This document shows positions 8,247-17,076 of a DNA stretch of 64,000 nt, one piece after another; position 1 is the first letter of the stretch; each line of letters opens with the position of its first letter. Origin of the DNA: an uncultured Lachnospiraceae bacterium (GTDB lineage Bacteria; Bacillota; Clostridia; Lachnospirales; Lachnospiraceae). The notes under the pieces were generated by a model that saw only the letters and a list, made by a program, of their open reading frames with translations, had not been told where the DNA came from and searched no databases. The translations under genes and the position numbers were made by a program. Location of the stretch: positions 1 through 64,000 of the forward strand of contig CAMNSD010000016.1 of NCBI GenBank assembly GCA_946554445.1, read 5' to 3'.

Positions 8247-9536
8247 TTACAACTTTTCGTCCATAAATTTTTCAAATACCTCCTGCGGAATCGGTCTGGA
8301 AAAATAAAATCCCTGCTGTGCCTGGCATCCCACTTCCTTGAGGTAATTGCTCTGTTCTAACGTCTCCACACCCTCGCACAGTGACATGATCTGCAGCTTT
8401 TTAGCCATATCTACTACACAGGAGATAATAATCTTATCGCTCTCCTGCAAGTCTCCCTCTTTTAGGAATACCTTATCCAGTTTGATGATATCAATGGGCA
8501 GTTTACTGAGCAGATTCAAGGATGAATAGCCGGAACCGAAATCATCCATGGACACCTTGGTTCCCATATTATGTAAACCTTTTATCAATCTCAGCGCCTG
8601 CTCTGTATTATCCAGATAAATACTCTCCGTCAACTCAAATTCCACCATGGAATAGGGTATCTGATACTCCTCAAACAATTCCTTTACATATTCTAATATG
8701 TGCATCTTATTTAAATGTACGCGGGATACGTTCAATGAGATAGGCACTACCTTTTTACCCTCTTTTATGCGGTCTGCAATAAAACGGAACACTTCCCGGT
8801 ACACATAGTAATCCACATCCACAATCTGCCCGCTTCTTTCTATCAGCGGAATAAATTCGTCCGGATAAATAAAATTGCCATCCGGTTTCTGCCAGCGCAC
8901 CAATGCCTCCGCTCCCATCAGCCGCAGCGTCTCTGTCTCCATCTTAGGCTGGAAAAAGACTTTAAACTCCCTGTTTGCCAGCGCTTTAGGAACACTGGAA
9001 GTAATCTCCACCTCACGTTTGATTCCCTCCATCATGCTCTGGTCGAAAACAACACAACAATTGTCCTCCATCTCCTTGGCTACTTTCCTAGCCAGGTTGG
9101 CATTGGACACCAACGTCTCCGCATCAAGACTTCTGCTGTCCTTATTGACAATGCTGATCCCCGTACAAAACTGCAGTCGGCTGTTTAAATATTTTTCCCG
9201 GAATTTCGTCTCCCACTCCTGATTCCTGCTGCGTATCATATCACAGAAACCTTCATTGGTATATTTGCCTGTCGCAATACGGTTTGCCGCCACAAAATTA
9301 TCTGAATATACTCTGGCGGCACCGATCAGAACCGTATTATTAGTCGTAAATTCCGCCACAAACTCCTTCAAGAGCGCATTGCCCACTTTATAGCCATAAG
9401 TATCGTTGATATACTTAAAATGTTTGATATCTGTATAGATGACAATAATATCGTCATCACCAATCTGATCTAACTCCCTTTGCAGATTTTCCAAAAAGAC
9501 CTCATAACGGTCTAACCCTGTCAATGCATCCTTCAT
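8247..9536 (-). CDS. c-di-GMP phosphodiesterase with degenerate GGDEF and intact EAL domain
   Basis: 429 residues. Residues 1-165 have a GGDEF fold starting abruptly at MKDALTGLDRYEVF, but the catalytic signature is replaced by YSDNF, so cyclase activity is unlikely. Residues about 170-425 are an EAL domain with GAEALVRW, LNVSR, ELTES, DDFGSGYSSL, IIKLDKVFL and EGVET, that is, the residues needed to bind metals and cleave c-di-GMP. There is no membrane segment or separate sensor; the degenerate GGDEF may bind GTP as an allosteric site. The ribosome site is a weak GGGTGA. It stands alone between a tRNA and a thioesterase gene. Confidence 0.9.
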   Translation of the reverse strand: MKDALTGLDRYEVFLENLQRELDQIGDDDIIVIYTDIKHFKYINDTYGYKVGNALLKEFVAEFTTNNTVLIGAARVYSDNFVAANRIATGKYTNEGFCDMIRSRNQEWETKFREKYLNSRLQFCTGISIVNKDSRSLDAETLVSNANLARKVAKEMEDNCCVVFDQSMMEGIKREVEITSSVPKALANREFKVFFQPKMETETLRLMGAEALVRWQKPDGNFIYPDEFIPLIERSGQIVDVDYYVYREVFRFIADRIKEGKKVVPISLNVSRVHLNKMHILEYVKELFEEYQIPYSMVEFELTESIYLDNTEQALRLIKGLHNMGTKVSMDDFGSGYSSLNLLSKLPIDIIKLDKVFLKEGDLQESDKIIISCVVDMAKKLQIMSLCEGVETLEQSNYLKEVGCQAQQGFYFSRPIPQEVFEKFMDEKL

Positions 9537-9584
9537 TTCCGTTTTTCACCCTAATTAATCATCTTTGTAAACAATCTACCCCAT

Positions 9585-10001
9585 TTAACAAGTTTCCACA
9601 GCCTTCTGAAAAGCCTCATGAAAAACCGGACAGGATTTCTTGAGGGAACATGGTCTTCCATCTTTGTTTAGAAAACAATGACTGCTTCTCCCGGTAGTCC
9701 TCACTTCCCCGGTCTGCCGGTCCAAAACCTGATAGGACAGTTCCATCCTAATCCCATTATACTTTTCAATCTTCGGCACAACTTCCACCACATCATCAAA
9801 ATGTACCATCGATTTGTAGGTGCAGGAGACTTCCAACACGGGACTTACAATTCCCATTTCTTCCATCCGACGGTAATCTACTCCCACCTGATGCATATAC
9901 CAGATTCTTGCAGACTCAAACCAGCGGATATAATTGGAGTGATGGACAATTCCCATCTGATCCGTCTCATAATACTGTGCGCGAAGTTCGTATCCCTGCA
10001 T
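9585..10001 (-). CDS. YbgC/4HBT-type acyl-CoA thioesterase
   Basis: 138 residues, the usual length of a single hot-dog fold. The catalytic pattern is ETDQMGIVHHSNYIRWFESAR, with the active-site Asp and His of the 4-hydroxybenzoyl-CoA thioesterase family. Such enzymes hydrolyse short or medium acyl-CoA thioesters in the cytosol. It is on the same strand as pepD but about 110 bases away, and no pathway partner is evident. Confidence 0.85.
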   Translation of the reverse strand: MQGYELRAQYYETDQMGIVHHSNYIRWFESARIWYMHQVGVDYRRMEEMGIVSPVLEVSCTYKSMVHFDDVVEVVPKIEKYNGIRMELSYQVLDRQTGEVRTTGRSSHCFLNKDGRPCSLKKSCPVFHEAFQKAVETC

Positions 10002-10109
10002 ATCTCCACCTCTGCCCCTGGCTGTTCTCCGGCATCCCGATTTCCCATACCATTATTACTCTACGATGTTATGACTTAGATGTCAACATATGTCGACAAA
10101 TTTCAATAC

Positions 10110-11564
10110 CTACTGCGTCAGCACAGCCAGCAGATATTCCCAGACACGCCCCACGGAGGCGATATCCATCTGTTCCTTTGTCGTGTGTACGTCATATAAA
10201 TCCGGCCCGATACAGACACAATCCAGCCCTTCTATCTTACCGGATAAGATTCCGCATTCCAGTCCCGCATGAATTGCCTGCAGCATTGGCTTATGCCCAT
10301 ACATCTTCTCATAAATCCGCACCATTTTATCCCGAAGCGGCGACTCTTTCCGATAGGCCCATCCCGGATAACGCCCGCGGATGGATACCTCAGCTCCTGC
10401 CTTACGGGCAGTCTCCGTCATCTGTCCACAGAGTTCTTCCTTCTTACTGTCAACCGAACTTCTGACCGCATACTGTAACCGCAGACCACCGTCTGTCAAT
10501 AACAGTATCCCTAAATTTAGGGAAGTTTCCACCAATCCTTCCACGTCCCTGCTCATAGCTGTCACGCCATTTGGCAGTTGTCCAAGACATTTCAATGCGC
10601 ATCGTGCACTGTCCGGTGTATAAAAAACTGTCTCTCCCGGCAATGTATGGCACACCACTTCTACTCCGGGATCTGTTTCCTGCAAGGACTGTCGAATTCT
10701 TCGTTCCTGCTCTCTCACTGCCGTTTCCAGCGTTTCCTGCTCTCCCTCTTTCACCGCCAGGACTGCCATAGCTTCCCTGGCAATGGCGTTGTCCGCCACA
10801 CCACCCTGCATACTCGCAAGACGAAGCGGCATACACGCCCCGACAGCCCGCAAAATCTCTCCCAAAAGACAGTTGGCATTTCCTCGACCTTTATCAATCT
10901 CCATACCGGAATGCCCGCCTAACAGACCTGTCACCTTAATCTCCATCAAGTGCATATCGTCAGTCCAGGCACTGTCTTGTTCCCGCTCCATCGGAATCAC
11001 CGCATCCACACGAGCCCCGCCGGCACAGCTGGTAATAAAGATTCCCTCTTCCTCCTGATCCAGATTGATCATACGCCTGCCGCGCAACATGGACAGATCA
11101 ATGCCTGTAGCGCCTTCCATTCCGGTCTCCTCGTCCACCGTCAGGATCACTTCTAAACGTGGCAGGGCAATATCCTGCGCGTCCAAGAGAGCAAGGCAAT
11201 AAGCTACGGCAATCCCGTCATCACCGCCAAGGCTTGTCCCTTCTGCATAAATCCTGCCGTCCTCTATCCCAAGTCGCAATCCCTCTCTCTCCATATCAAT
11301 ATCACAATCCGGTTCTTTCACCGCCACCATATCCATATGTCCCTGCAGAATATAGGGTTCTTCCTCCTCATATCCTGCCGATGCCTCTTTGATGATGATG
11401 ATATTCTTCAGTTCATCCTGGATGCAGAACAGGTCTCTCTTCTTAGCAAACTGCCGCAGATAATCGCTGATTGCCGCCACGTTCCCGGATCCGTGCGGTA
11501 TCTGGCAGATTTCCTCAAAAAAAGTAAACACACCCCTTGGTTCTATATCTGATAATACGCCCAT
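10110..11564 (-). CDS. pepD: Aminoacyl-histidine dipeptidase (Xaa-His dipeptidase, M20)
   Basis: 484 residues, typical for PepD. The metal ligands of the M20 fold are visible: GHMDMV (His and catalytic Asp), GGDDG, VDEETGMEGA (general base and ligand Glu pair) and a late His in IHAGLECGIL. It hydrolyses Xaa-His and other dipeptides in the cytosol using two zinc or similar ions. GGGGGTACGAG precedes the ATG. It is probably a single-gene unit. Confidence 0.92.
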   Translation of the reverse strand: MGVLSDIEPRGVFTFFEEICQIPHGSGNVAAISDYLRQFAKKRDLFCIQDELKNIIIIKEASAGYEEEEPYILQGHMDMVAVKEPDCDIDMEREGLRLGIEDGRIYAEGTSLGGDDGIAVAYCLALLDAQDIALPRLEVILTVDEETGMEGATGIDLSMLRGRRMINLDQEEEGIFITSCAGGARVDAVIPMEREQDSAWTDDMHLMEIKVTGLLGGHSGMEIDKGRGNANCLLGEILRAVGACMPLRLASMQGGVADNAIAREAMAVLAVKEGEQETLETAVREQERRIRQSLQETDPGVEVVCHTLPGETVFYTPDSARCALKCLGQLPNGVTAMSRDVEGLVETSLNLGILLLTDGGLRLQYAVRSSVDSKKEELCGQMTETARKAGAEVSIRGRYPGWAYRKESPLRDKMVRIYEKMYGHKPMLQAIHAGLECGILSGKIEGLDCVCIGPDLYDVHTTKEQMDIASVGRVWEYLLAVLTQ

Positions 11565-11666
11565 CTCGTACCCCCTGATTAATATCCCGCACAGTCACAA
11601 AATGCCTTTCTACTGTCTGTTTCATCTCAACAGCCGAGATCCGTCTGTGCCAGATATCCTTATGTT

Positions 11667-11713
11667 AATACAAATACAGGACACAGCTTATCACCATGTC
11701 CTGTATTTGTATT
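11667..11713 (-). terminator. Terminator of the infC-rpmI-rplT operon
   Basis: A perfect 17-bp stem (AATACAAATACAGGACA and its complement) with a 13-base loop, 38 bases after the rplT stop; the 3' arm ends in TTTGTATT. It can serve both strands. Confidence 0.75.
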
Positions 11714-11750
11714 ATATGGAAAATTTCTCTGCTTATTCAAAGTTACAAAA

Positions 11751-12107
11751 CTACTGTAAGTTCGCTTTTGCAAGTTCTGCCAGAGATGTAAACCCTGCCG
11801 CATCGTTGACTGCCATCTCTGCCAGCATCTTTCTGTTCATATCAACGCCTGCATTTTTTAAGCCAAACATAAATCTGCTGTAGGACAAACCATTCATTCT
11901 AGCCGCTGCATTGATACGCGCGATCCACAGCTGTCTGAACTGGCGCTTTCTCTCTTTTCTTCCCGCATAGGATGATGCCAGTGCTCTCATGACAGACTGC
12001 TTTGCCACTCTATACTGTTTGGATCTTGCGCCTCTGTAACCCTTCGCAAGCTTTAATACTCTGTTATGTTTCTTTTTGGCGTTCATACCGCCTTTTACTC
12101 TTGCCAT
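11751..12107 (-). CDS. rplT: Large ribosomal subunit protein bL20
   Basis: 118 residues, the standard length. MARVKGG at the start, the basic [11 protein letters not shown] segment and [13 protein letters not shown] are diagnostic of bL20, which binds 23S rRNA early in 50S assembly. It is the last gene of infC-rpmI-rplT. AGGAGGAG lies a few bases upstream. L20 is expected to repress this operon through the leader described below. Confidence 0.98.
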   Translation of the reverse strand: MARVKGGMNAKKKHNRVLKLAKGYRGARSKQYRVAKQSVMRALASSYAGRKERKRQFRQLWIARINAAARMNGLSYSRFMFGLKNAGVDMNRKMLAEMAVNDAAGFTSLAELAKANLQ

Positions 12108-12170
12108 GTCTTTCTCCTCCTAAATTCACAATTCTCTTACTACATCCTGCCTGTCCACATATCAGACATC

Positions 12171-12368
12171 TTAGATATAAGGTAAAATCTTCTTCATATT
12201 CTTAACATTCGTCTTATCTGTTATCGCAGGTTTTCTGAGATTTCTCTTGTTCTTGGTTGTTTTCTTGGTCAAGATATGGCGCTTGTACGCTTTATTTCTC
12301 TTTAACTTACCTGTTCCAGTCACTTTAAAACGTTTCGCAGCAGCTCTGCTTGTTTTCATTTTCGGCAT
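12171..12368 (-). CDS. rpmI: Large ribosomal subunit protein bL35
   Basis: 65 residues, full length. [20 protein letters not shown] and the basic [11 protein letters not shown] region are typical of bL35. The ribosome site is AGGAGG. It is placed between infC and rplT, the conserved bacterial order, and is expected to be regulated with them. Confidence 0.98.
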   Translation of the reverse strand: MPKMKTSRAAAKRFKVTGTGKLKRNKAYKRHILTKKTTKNKRNLRKPAITDKTNVKNMKKILPYI

Positions 12369-12440
12369 TTCAATATTCCTCCTGTATTTTTAATGTGATG
12401 AGATATCGATTCCAGATATCATTTATCTTAACTGGAGCGC

Positions 12441-12947
12441 TTATCGCTTCTCAGCTAAAAACATGGTCATACTCCTGCCTTCTACCTTCGGTGGCTTATC
12501 CATTACCGCAATATCGGAAAGCGCCTGCGCAAAATCATCCAGGATATGCTTGCTCGTATTCATGTGCGCCATCTCACGGCCGCGGAAACGCAAGGTTACC
12601 TTTACCCGATCTCCCTTGCTGATAAACTTACGGGCAGCATTGACTTTCGTATTCAGATCATTGGTATCAATGTTGGGAGATAACCGGATCTCCTTGATCT
12701 CAACAATCTTCTGTTTCTTCTTGGCTTCCTTTTCTCTTCTGGTCTGTTCATATTTGAACTTGCCATAATCCACGATTTTACAGACAGGCGGTTTTGCCGT
12801 GGGCGCAATCTTTACTAAATCCACTCCTGCCTCCTCTGCCAGTTTTAAAGCTTCTCTTGTCGGCATGACGCCAAGCTGTTCCCCATCTGCGCCGATCACT
12901 CGTACTTCTTTGTCTCTGATCTGTTCGTTGATAAATAAGTCGCTAAT
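12441..12947 (-). CDS. infC: Translation initiation factor IF-3, ATT start codon
   Basis: About 168 residues. IF-3 binds the 30S subunit and checks the start codon. The N-domain begins SDLFINEQIRDKEVRVI and the C-domain contains KVTLRFRGREMAH. The chosen start is ATT at 12947-12945, seven bases after GGAGGG, and the protein then aligns with the Bacillus form (SKDLIVNEGIR). The ATG five codons upstream lies within the ribosome site and has no Shine-Dalgarno of its own; a longer frame reaches 13007 but crosses the leader terminator. Use of a rare start is known for infC and lets IF-3 limit its own synthesis. Confidence 0.93.
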   Translation of the reverse strand: MSDLFINEQIRDKEVRVIGADGEQLGVMPTREALKLAEEAGVDLVKIAPTAKPPVCKIVDYGKFKYEQTRREKEAKKKQKIVEIKEIRLSPNIDTNDLNTKVNAARKFISKGDRVKVTLRFRGREMAHMNTSKHILDDFAQALSDIAVMDKPPKVEGRSMTMFLAEKR

Positions 12948-13138
12948 CGTTTTACCCTCCATAAGAATATAAAAATTTAAAAGGTGGATAGCACAGCCAT
13001 CCACCAATCATAAACGCTTGAAAACAACTCCCATACGCCTCACAAAGACTGTGGAGTTTAAGCTATGAACACTTGCGAACTCAGTTGTTGCAAGGTGAGA
13101 GTGGATACTCTGCTTGGTTGTTCTGTGCTTTCACACGT
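12948..13138 (-). promoter_or_regulatory. infC operon leader RNA with attenuator (L20-leader type)
   Basis: About 190 transcribed bases precede infC. At 12983-13005 a 7-bp stem (GGTGGAT/ATCCACC) is followed by TTTTAAATTTTT, an intrinsic terminator placed just before the infC ribosome site. Upstream, other stems are possible (for example around 13030-13055). In related bacteria L20 binds the leader and favours termination. The match to the L20 leader class is by position and layout, not by alignment. Confidence 0.7.
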
Positions 13139-13143
13139 ATGTT

Positions 13144-13172
13144 AGTCTAACATAGGATATTGATCGTGTCAA
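13144..13172 (-). promoter_or_regulatory. Promoter of the infC-rpmI-rplT operon
   Basis: On the minus strand TTGACA (13167-13172) and TAGACT (13144-13149) are separated by 17 bases, followed by the attenuator leader. No other promoter is visible before infC. Confidence 0.8.
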
Positions 13173-13246
13173 TAGACTTTATCCCTTTTTCAAATCCTTT
13201 TTTCAAAATCCCTGCATCTAAATACTTGTCTACTATCATCTGTGGC

Positions 13247-13663
13247 TTAGACCGATATTTGGCTCAATTTCTGACTGTGGTCTAAAACAACACTTTGCAA
13301 AACCTTGATATCCGCACTCATGGCGTCTATCTGCTCCGTCCGTTCCACATATCTTTTCGCGGTATCCACGTAACATGCCTCTATGGTGTTAAGGCGCGGA
13401 ATCACATTGTTTTCCAGCTGTACCACCCTGACATATTTCATGTCTGATTCAAGCCTGTCCAGTCTGTCATAAATAGGCTGCAATTTGCAATCCAATTTCT
13501 GATCTAGTTTTTCATCTAATTTCTGGTCCAGTTTCTCTTCTAGCTTCTGCTCTAATTTTTGTTCCAGCTTCTCTTCTAGCTTTTGCTCTAACCTCTCTTC
13601 CATTCCTTCCAGTTTTTCCTCCAGCAAGTCTGAGATTGCCGAGAGCATTTCTTTGTCTACCAT
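13247..13663 (-). CDS. Small coiled-coil protein with KLEEKL-type repeats
   Basis: 138 residues from the ATG at 13663, which follows AAGGAGGACAAACGA; a longer frame to 13780 lacks a ribosome site. Residues about 10-60 are an almost perfect charged repeat (LEQKLEEK, LDQKLDEK), predicting a continuous coiled coil or single alpha-helix. The C-terminal half (RLESDMKYVRVVQLENNVIPRLNTIEACYVDTAKRY in shorter pieces) also looks helical and resembles small coiled-coil proteins common in Lachnospiraceae. There is no signal peptide or membrane segment. I know no function; a scaffold or multimerising protein is possible. Confidence 0.75.
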   Translation of the reverse strand: MVDKEMLSAISDLLEEKLEGMEERLEQKLEEKLEQKLEQKLEEKLDQKLDEKLDQKLDCKLQPIYDRLDRLESDMKYVRVVQLENNVIPRLNTIEACYVDTAKRYVERTEQIDAMSADIKVLQSVVLDHSQKLSQISV

Positions 13664-13887
13664 TCGTTTGTCCTCCTTTGGTGTGTGCAGGCGGAACATA
13701 TCGCTTTCCGCCTTTTCATTTTTAGTGTCATGAATCTCTGGCGAAAAGCCGGACACCGAAACAATCGGTGTATCGCACATCTGAATTTAGAAAAAATTGT
13801 GCGAGAAAAGATTTCATGCTCTTACTCTAACACATGCAAAGAGGAAACGCAAGCAGTATTTTTAAAAACGTTTTTTCGTACACAAAA

Positions 13888-13925
13888 ACAAGCCGGTCCT
13901 TTGAAAATCCACAGAAACGGCCTGT
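13888..13925 (-). terminator. Terminator of the lipoprotein gene
   Basis: ACAGGCCG pairs with CGGCTTGT (one G-U pair) and is followed on the minus strand by TTTTG. It is 24 bases after the lipoprotein stop. Confidence 0.6.
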
Positions 13926-13948
13926 ATCTTTTAGACTAAATGCCAAAC

Positions 13949-14692
13949 TCAATATTCTATCTGAATGGTCTCAGCGCTTGCCTCATACTCCTCCATCCGA
14001 TCGTAATCACTGGTCTGGGAATAGGTAACCACATAACTTTTATCAGCATTGATGACATAAGCAAGCTGGGTGACCTTGACATCCTCCACCTGATAATGAC
14101 ACAGAATCTTAAAGGCAGGATATCCCTGTATTTTCATCTGTTCAAAACTGTCTACCATCAGCTCAACCTCTTCGCCGTACAATTCCTTGAAGGTATCCTG
14201 CGTATGTTCCCGAAAAGATTCCTGCGTCATCAACTGCAGCGCCATATCCTGATCCATCTGCACATAATATATGCTGGAAGCATCTATGGGATAGCGGCCA
14301 GTCACATACATGCCCTCCACATCTTCCGAGGCTTCAAAGCCTTCCGGCAAAGCAAAGGTACATCCTTTGGTAATACGGGTATTCTCCACCACGGAAGTAT
14401 CCAATGCATTTTCTTCCAAAAGCTCTGCCGTCAGCTGACTCTTAAGCGGTTCCTCGACTGTCAGTTCTTCTGCCGCCTCTTCACTGTCTTCTTCCGAATG
14501 AAGCGCTTCCCCTTCAGATATCTCTTCACCTATCTCCTCTGCCGCAGCAATTTCGGATGATTCCAAATCCTCTTCTATCTGATCCGCCTCTGCACCAGCA
14601 GTTGTATGTACCGCTTCCTCCTCTCCACAGCCGGACACCATACCCAGCATCCCCAACAGCAGGAACAATGCGCCTATTTTTCTCATATTCAT
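13949..14692 (-). CDS. Secreted lipoprotein with acidic linker and PsbP/DUF1795-like domain
   Basis: 247 residues. The N-terminus MNMRKIGALFLLLGMLGMVSGC is a type II signal peptide with lipobox VSGC (Cys 22). Residues 23-95 are a very acidic Glu/Ala-rich linker. Residues about 110-247 form an alpha/beta domain beginning with LPEGFEAS, with IQGYPAFKILCHY and ADKSYVVTYSQ, resembling PsbP-like or DUF1795 lipoproteins of Clostridia. It should be anchored in the outer leaflet of the membrane. No function is known. It is monocistronic, with its own terminator. Confidence 0.75.
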   Translation of the reverse strand: MNMRKIGALFLLLGMLGMVSGCGEEEAVHTTAGAEADQIEEDLESSEIAAAEEIGEEISEGEALHSEEDSEEAAEELTVEEPLKSQLTAELLEENALDTSVVENTRITKGCTFALPEGFEASEDVEGMYVTGRYPIDASSIYYVQMDQDMALQLMTQESFREHTQDTFKELYGEEVELMVDSFEQMKIQGYPAFKILCHYQVEDVKVTQLAYVINADKSYVVTYSQTSDYDRMEEYEASAETIQIEY

Positions 14693-14923
14693 CTTTTGTT
14701 ATCTACACCTTTCTTACTTTTATTCTCATAATCATCTGCTGTTCTTCATCTTTCTTACTTTTATCCTTAAAATCATCTGTACCTACTTCACAATCCTCTC
14801 AATTTTACCACAAAAATCATGACACGGGCAACTCACAATTCCTGTCAGCTGCCCGCATTCATTATGCTCTATCCACAAGACGGGCTCCAAAAGCCCTCGT
14901 AATGCCTGAATACGCTTCTTGCG

Positions 14924-15238
14924 TTATGATTCGCGGAAGGTCGCACACTGCGTCTCTCTGCAGTCGCAGGCGCCACATCCCCTGATGTCTACATGTTCCG
15001 CATGACATTTATAATTGGAATTATACACACACTTGACAGCTTCACAGTCAATGCTGATCGTCCGGCAGGGATGATTCAACGAACTGACATACGCATCGTC
15101 ACGCCTCTGTGCAAAACTCTCGCAGCATGTCCCATCACAGGTATCCGCATGACTGCCCGCTACCATGATATCTCCCTTACAACAATAATCATCCTGATTA
15201 TAGGTACAATTTTCCACACCACATTTTAATTCCGCCAT
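14924..15238 (-). CDS. DUF1540 cysteine-rich protein (two copies)
   Basis: 104 residues with two CxxxxCxYN...C units (CGVENCTYNQDDYC, AVKCVYNSNYKC) and 14 or more cysteines, typical of DUF1540 proteins of spore-forming Clostridia. The cysteines probably bind zinc or form a small metal-stabilised fold. AGGAGG precedes the ATG. There is no signal peptide. It is a single gene between the lipoprotein and the T-box operon's end. Role unknown; some relatives are abundant in spores. Confidence 0.85.
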   Translation of the reverse strand: MAELKCGVENCTYNQDDYCCKGDIMVAGSHADTCDGTCCESFAQRRDDAYVSSLNHPCRTISIDCEAVKCVYNSNYKCHAEHVDIRGCGACDCRETQCATFRES

Positions 15239-15336
15239 AATAACCTCCTGTTTCGTTTGACTGCCTGCGCAGTATTTTCTATGTCATATGTTAGTATGGA
15301 CATGAAACAGGATTCTATGCTATACGGAACACTATT

Positions 15337-17076
15337 TTAAGAATCTGACAAACGAATTTCATAGAGATTAAACCAGTACCGCTCCAACAGATAACTGCCG
15401 ATCTCTTCTACCACAAGGCCTTCTTCCCGCCACTGTGCCGCAATTTCCTCCCGGCTGTTGAAACTGCCGATAAACCAAACGCGGCGTCCATCCTGTCCTG
15501 TCTGTCCCTGATTCTCTCCCAGCCAGGCTTTGATGACGTCCGTTTTCTCCACCGTTTCACAAGGACCGATAATCTCTTGAATCAGACTCTCCGCCGCAGC
15601 ATTCCATAGATAACGTTCTGTCTCCTCCTTTAAATAATAGGAAGTAACGGCCTGCACCTGATCGAAATTGTAAAGCACGATATCCTCCGAACCGATCTGC
15701 GCCAGCGCTGCTTCTGTATCTTTCATAAGCCGTATCTTATACTCTTCTTCCCCCAGAAAAGCCCGGTAATCACGCAGACCAACGACAACAATCAGAACCG
15801 TAAAAAAGATTGACAGACCACGGAGTATGCATCCAATTTTGTTCGATCGCAGACGACTGCCGCTGTCTTTTTTTAATACAGAATTAAGTTTACATAATAT
15901 ATCATCCAGACAAACGGCAAAACTTAGCCAAAAACATCCCATTGCCGGAATCATATAGCGGTACACAAACACCGGACGGATCAGAATGGAGGCAGCAAAT
16001 CCAAACAGAACTAATCCAACCAGCACAAAAAGACCAGCAAACGCATATAAAACTCTATCATTATGGCAGACTTTTGTCGAATTTATGGATTTTATGCGGT
16101 TTAAATGTATTACATAGGGAATAACACTGCTGCCAACTACCAGCACGTACCCGGCAAATAACACCACCGCCAACACCACATTGAGTACCTCATTGGTAAA
16201 AGCCGGTTTCATCAAAAATTTAACGCAGCCCCCTATAGACCGCCAGGTCAATGGCAAGATCCAATAATTCTCCCTGACCGCCGATATCTGTCCCGCCAGT
16301 GCAAAGAGCCATGGAATATATCCCACAATCGAAATAGCCACATACGCAAACCACTCCCTGATCCGTCTCCTATCCTGGAATCCAAAAGCAACCAACACAT
16401 ACAGATAGACCATCACCACAGCCACACAGGCAAAATACTGGGTATAGGCGGCCGCCAACCCATACAGAACCAATGCTGCGCCATGAAGCCAACGCTTCCT
16501 TCCGCATCTGTCCTTTCTATCTATCCTTGACACATCTTCCTCAGACAGACCACCTGCTCCGCCTGTCTCTTCCATAAACGGACTGCCCGCTTCCACACAT
16601 CCATAAGCATGGAAAAATGCCGCCGTCACGAACAACAGCGCCCAGCCATACATCCGCACTTCCACCGTATAGGCGGACAACTGCGGCATGGAGACGACAC
16701 AGAACAAAAACACCCCGCCTGTAAAGATACTGAATCTCTTTCGGAGAAATGTCACGCTGTAAAGAAACAGAATACAATAAGGCAGCACTGACACAATCTT
16801 GGCGGGAATAACGGTGCCTGCACCCGGCATTACAAGTTTACATAAGTCAGCAAAAATTTTCGTCACACAATAATACAACGGCGGATGGACGTCTGCCGCT
16901 GTAAAGCGAATCAGTTCACCGTAGGAATGTTCTATCATTCCCACGGTAAACAGTTCATCATACCAGATATCATTGCTGAAACACAGCGCCACACTCTTTC
17001 CAAGCATCAGGACACTGATACCGATCAGGAGTAAACCAAAAGCATCCTTCCCGGAAAAATTTATCTTACTTTTCAT
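15337..17076 (-). CDS. GT39/PMT-like polytopic glycosyltransferase
   Basis: 579 residues. An acidic DE pair in the first loop (YDELFTVGMIEHSYG) and a second conserved site, ADVHPPLYY, are the hallmarks of GT39/ArnT-like GT-C enzymes, which move a sugar from a lipid carrier onto protein, lipid or wall polymer outside the membrane. About ten transmembrane segments are spread over residues 12-450; the C-terminal ~130 residues are probably extracytoplasmic. The start codon overlaps the thrS stop by four bases (ATGA), so translation is coupled to thrS and expression should follow the thrS T-box. Acceptor unknown. Confidence 0.8.
   Translation of the reverse strand: MKSKINFSGKDAFGLLLIGISVLMLGKSVALCFSNDIWYDELFTVGMIEHSYGELIRFTAADVHPPLYYCVTKIFADLCKLVMPGAGTVIPAKIVSVLPYCILFLYSVTFLRKRFSIFTGGVFLFCVVSMPQLSAYTVEVRMYGWALLFVTAAFFHAYGCVEAGSPFMEETGGAGGLSEEDVSRIDRKDRCGRKRWLHGAALVLYGLAAAYTQYFACVAVVMVYLYVLVAFGFQDRRRIREWFAYVAISIVGYIPWLFALAGQISAVRENYWILPLTWRSIGGCVKFLMKPAFTNEVLNVVLAVVLFAGYVLVVGSSVIPYVIHLNRIKSINSTKVCHNDRVLYAFAGLFVLVGLVLFGFAASILIRPVFVYRYMIPAMGCFWLSFAVCLDDILCKLNSVLKKDSGSRLRSNKIGCILRGLSIFFTVLIVVVGLRDYRAFLGEEEYKIRLMKDTEAALAQIGSEDIVLYNFDQVQAVTSYYLKEETERYLWNAAAESLIQEIIGPCETVEKTDVIKAWLGENQGQTGQDGRRVWFIGSFNSREEIAAQWREEGLVVEEIGSYLLERYWFNLYEIRLSDS

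Noticed and set aside
12948..13007. IF-3 with a longer N-terminus from an ATG at 13007 or 12962
   Set aside because: Neither has a Shine-Dalgarno; the first crosses the leader terminator and the second is inside the ribosome site for ATT.
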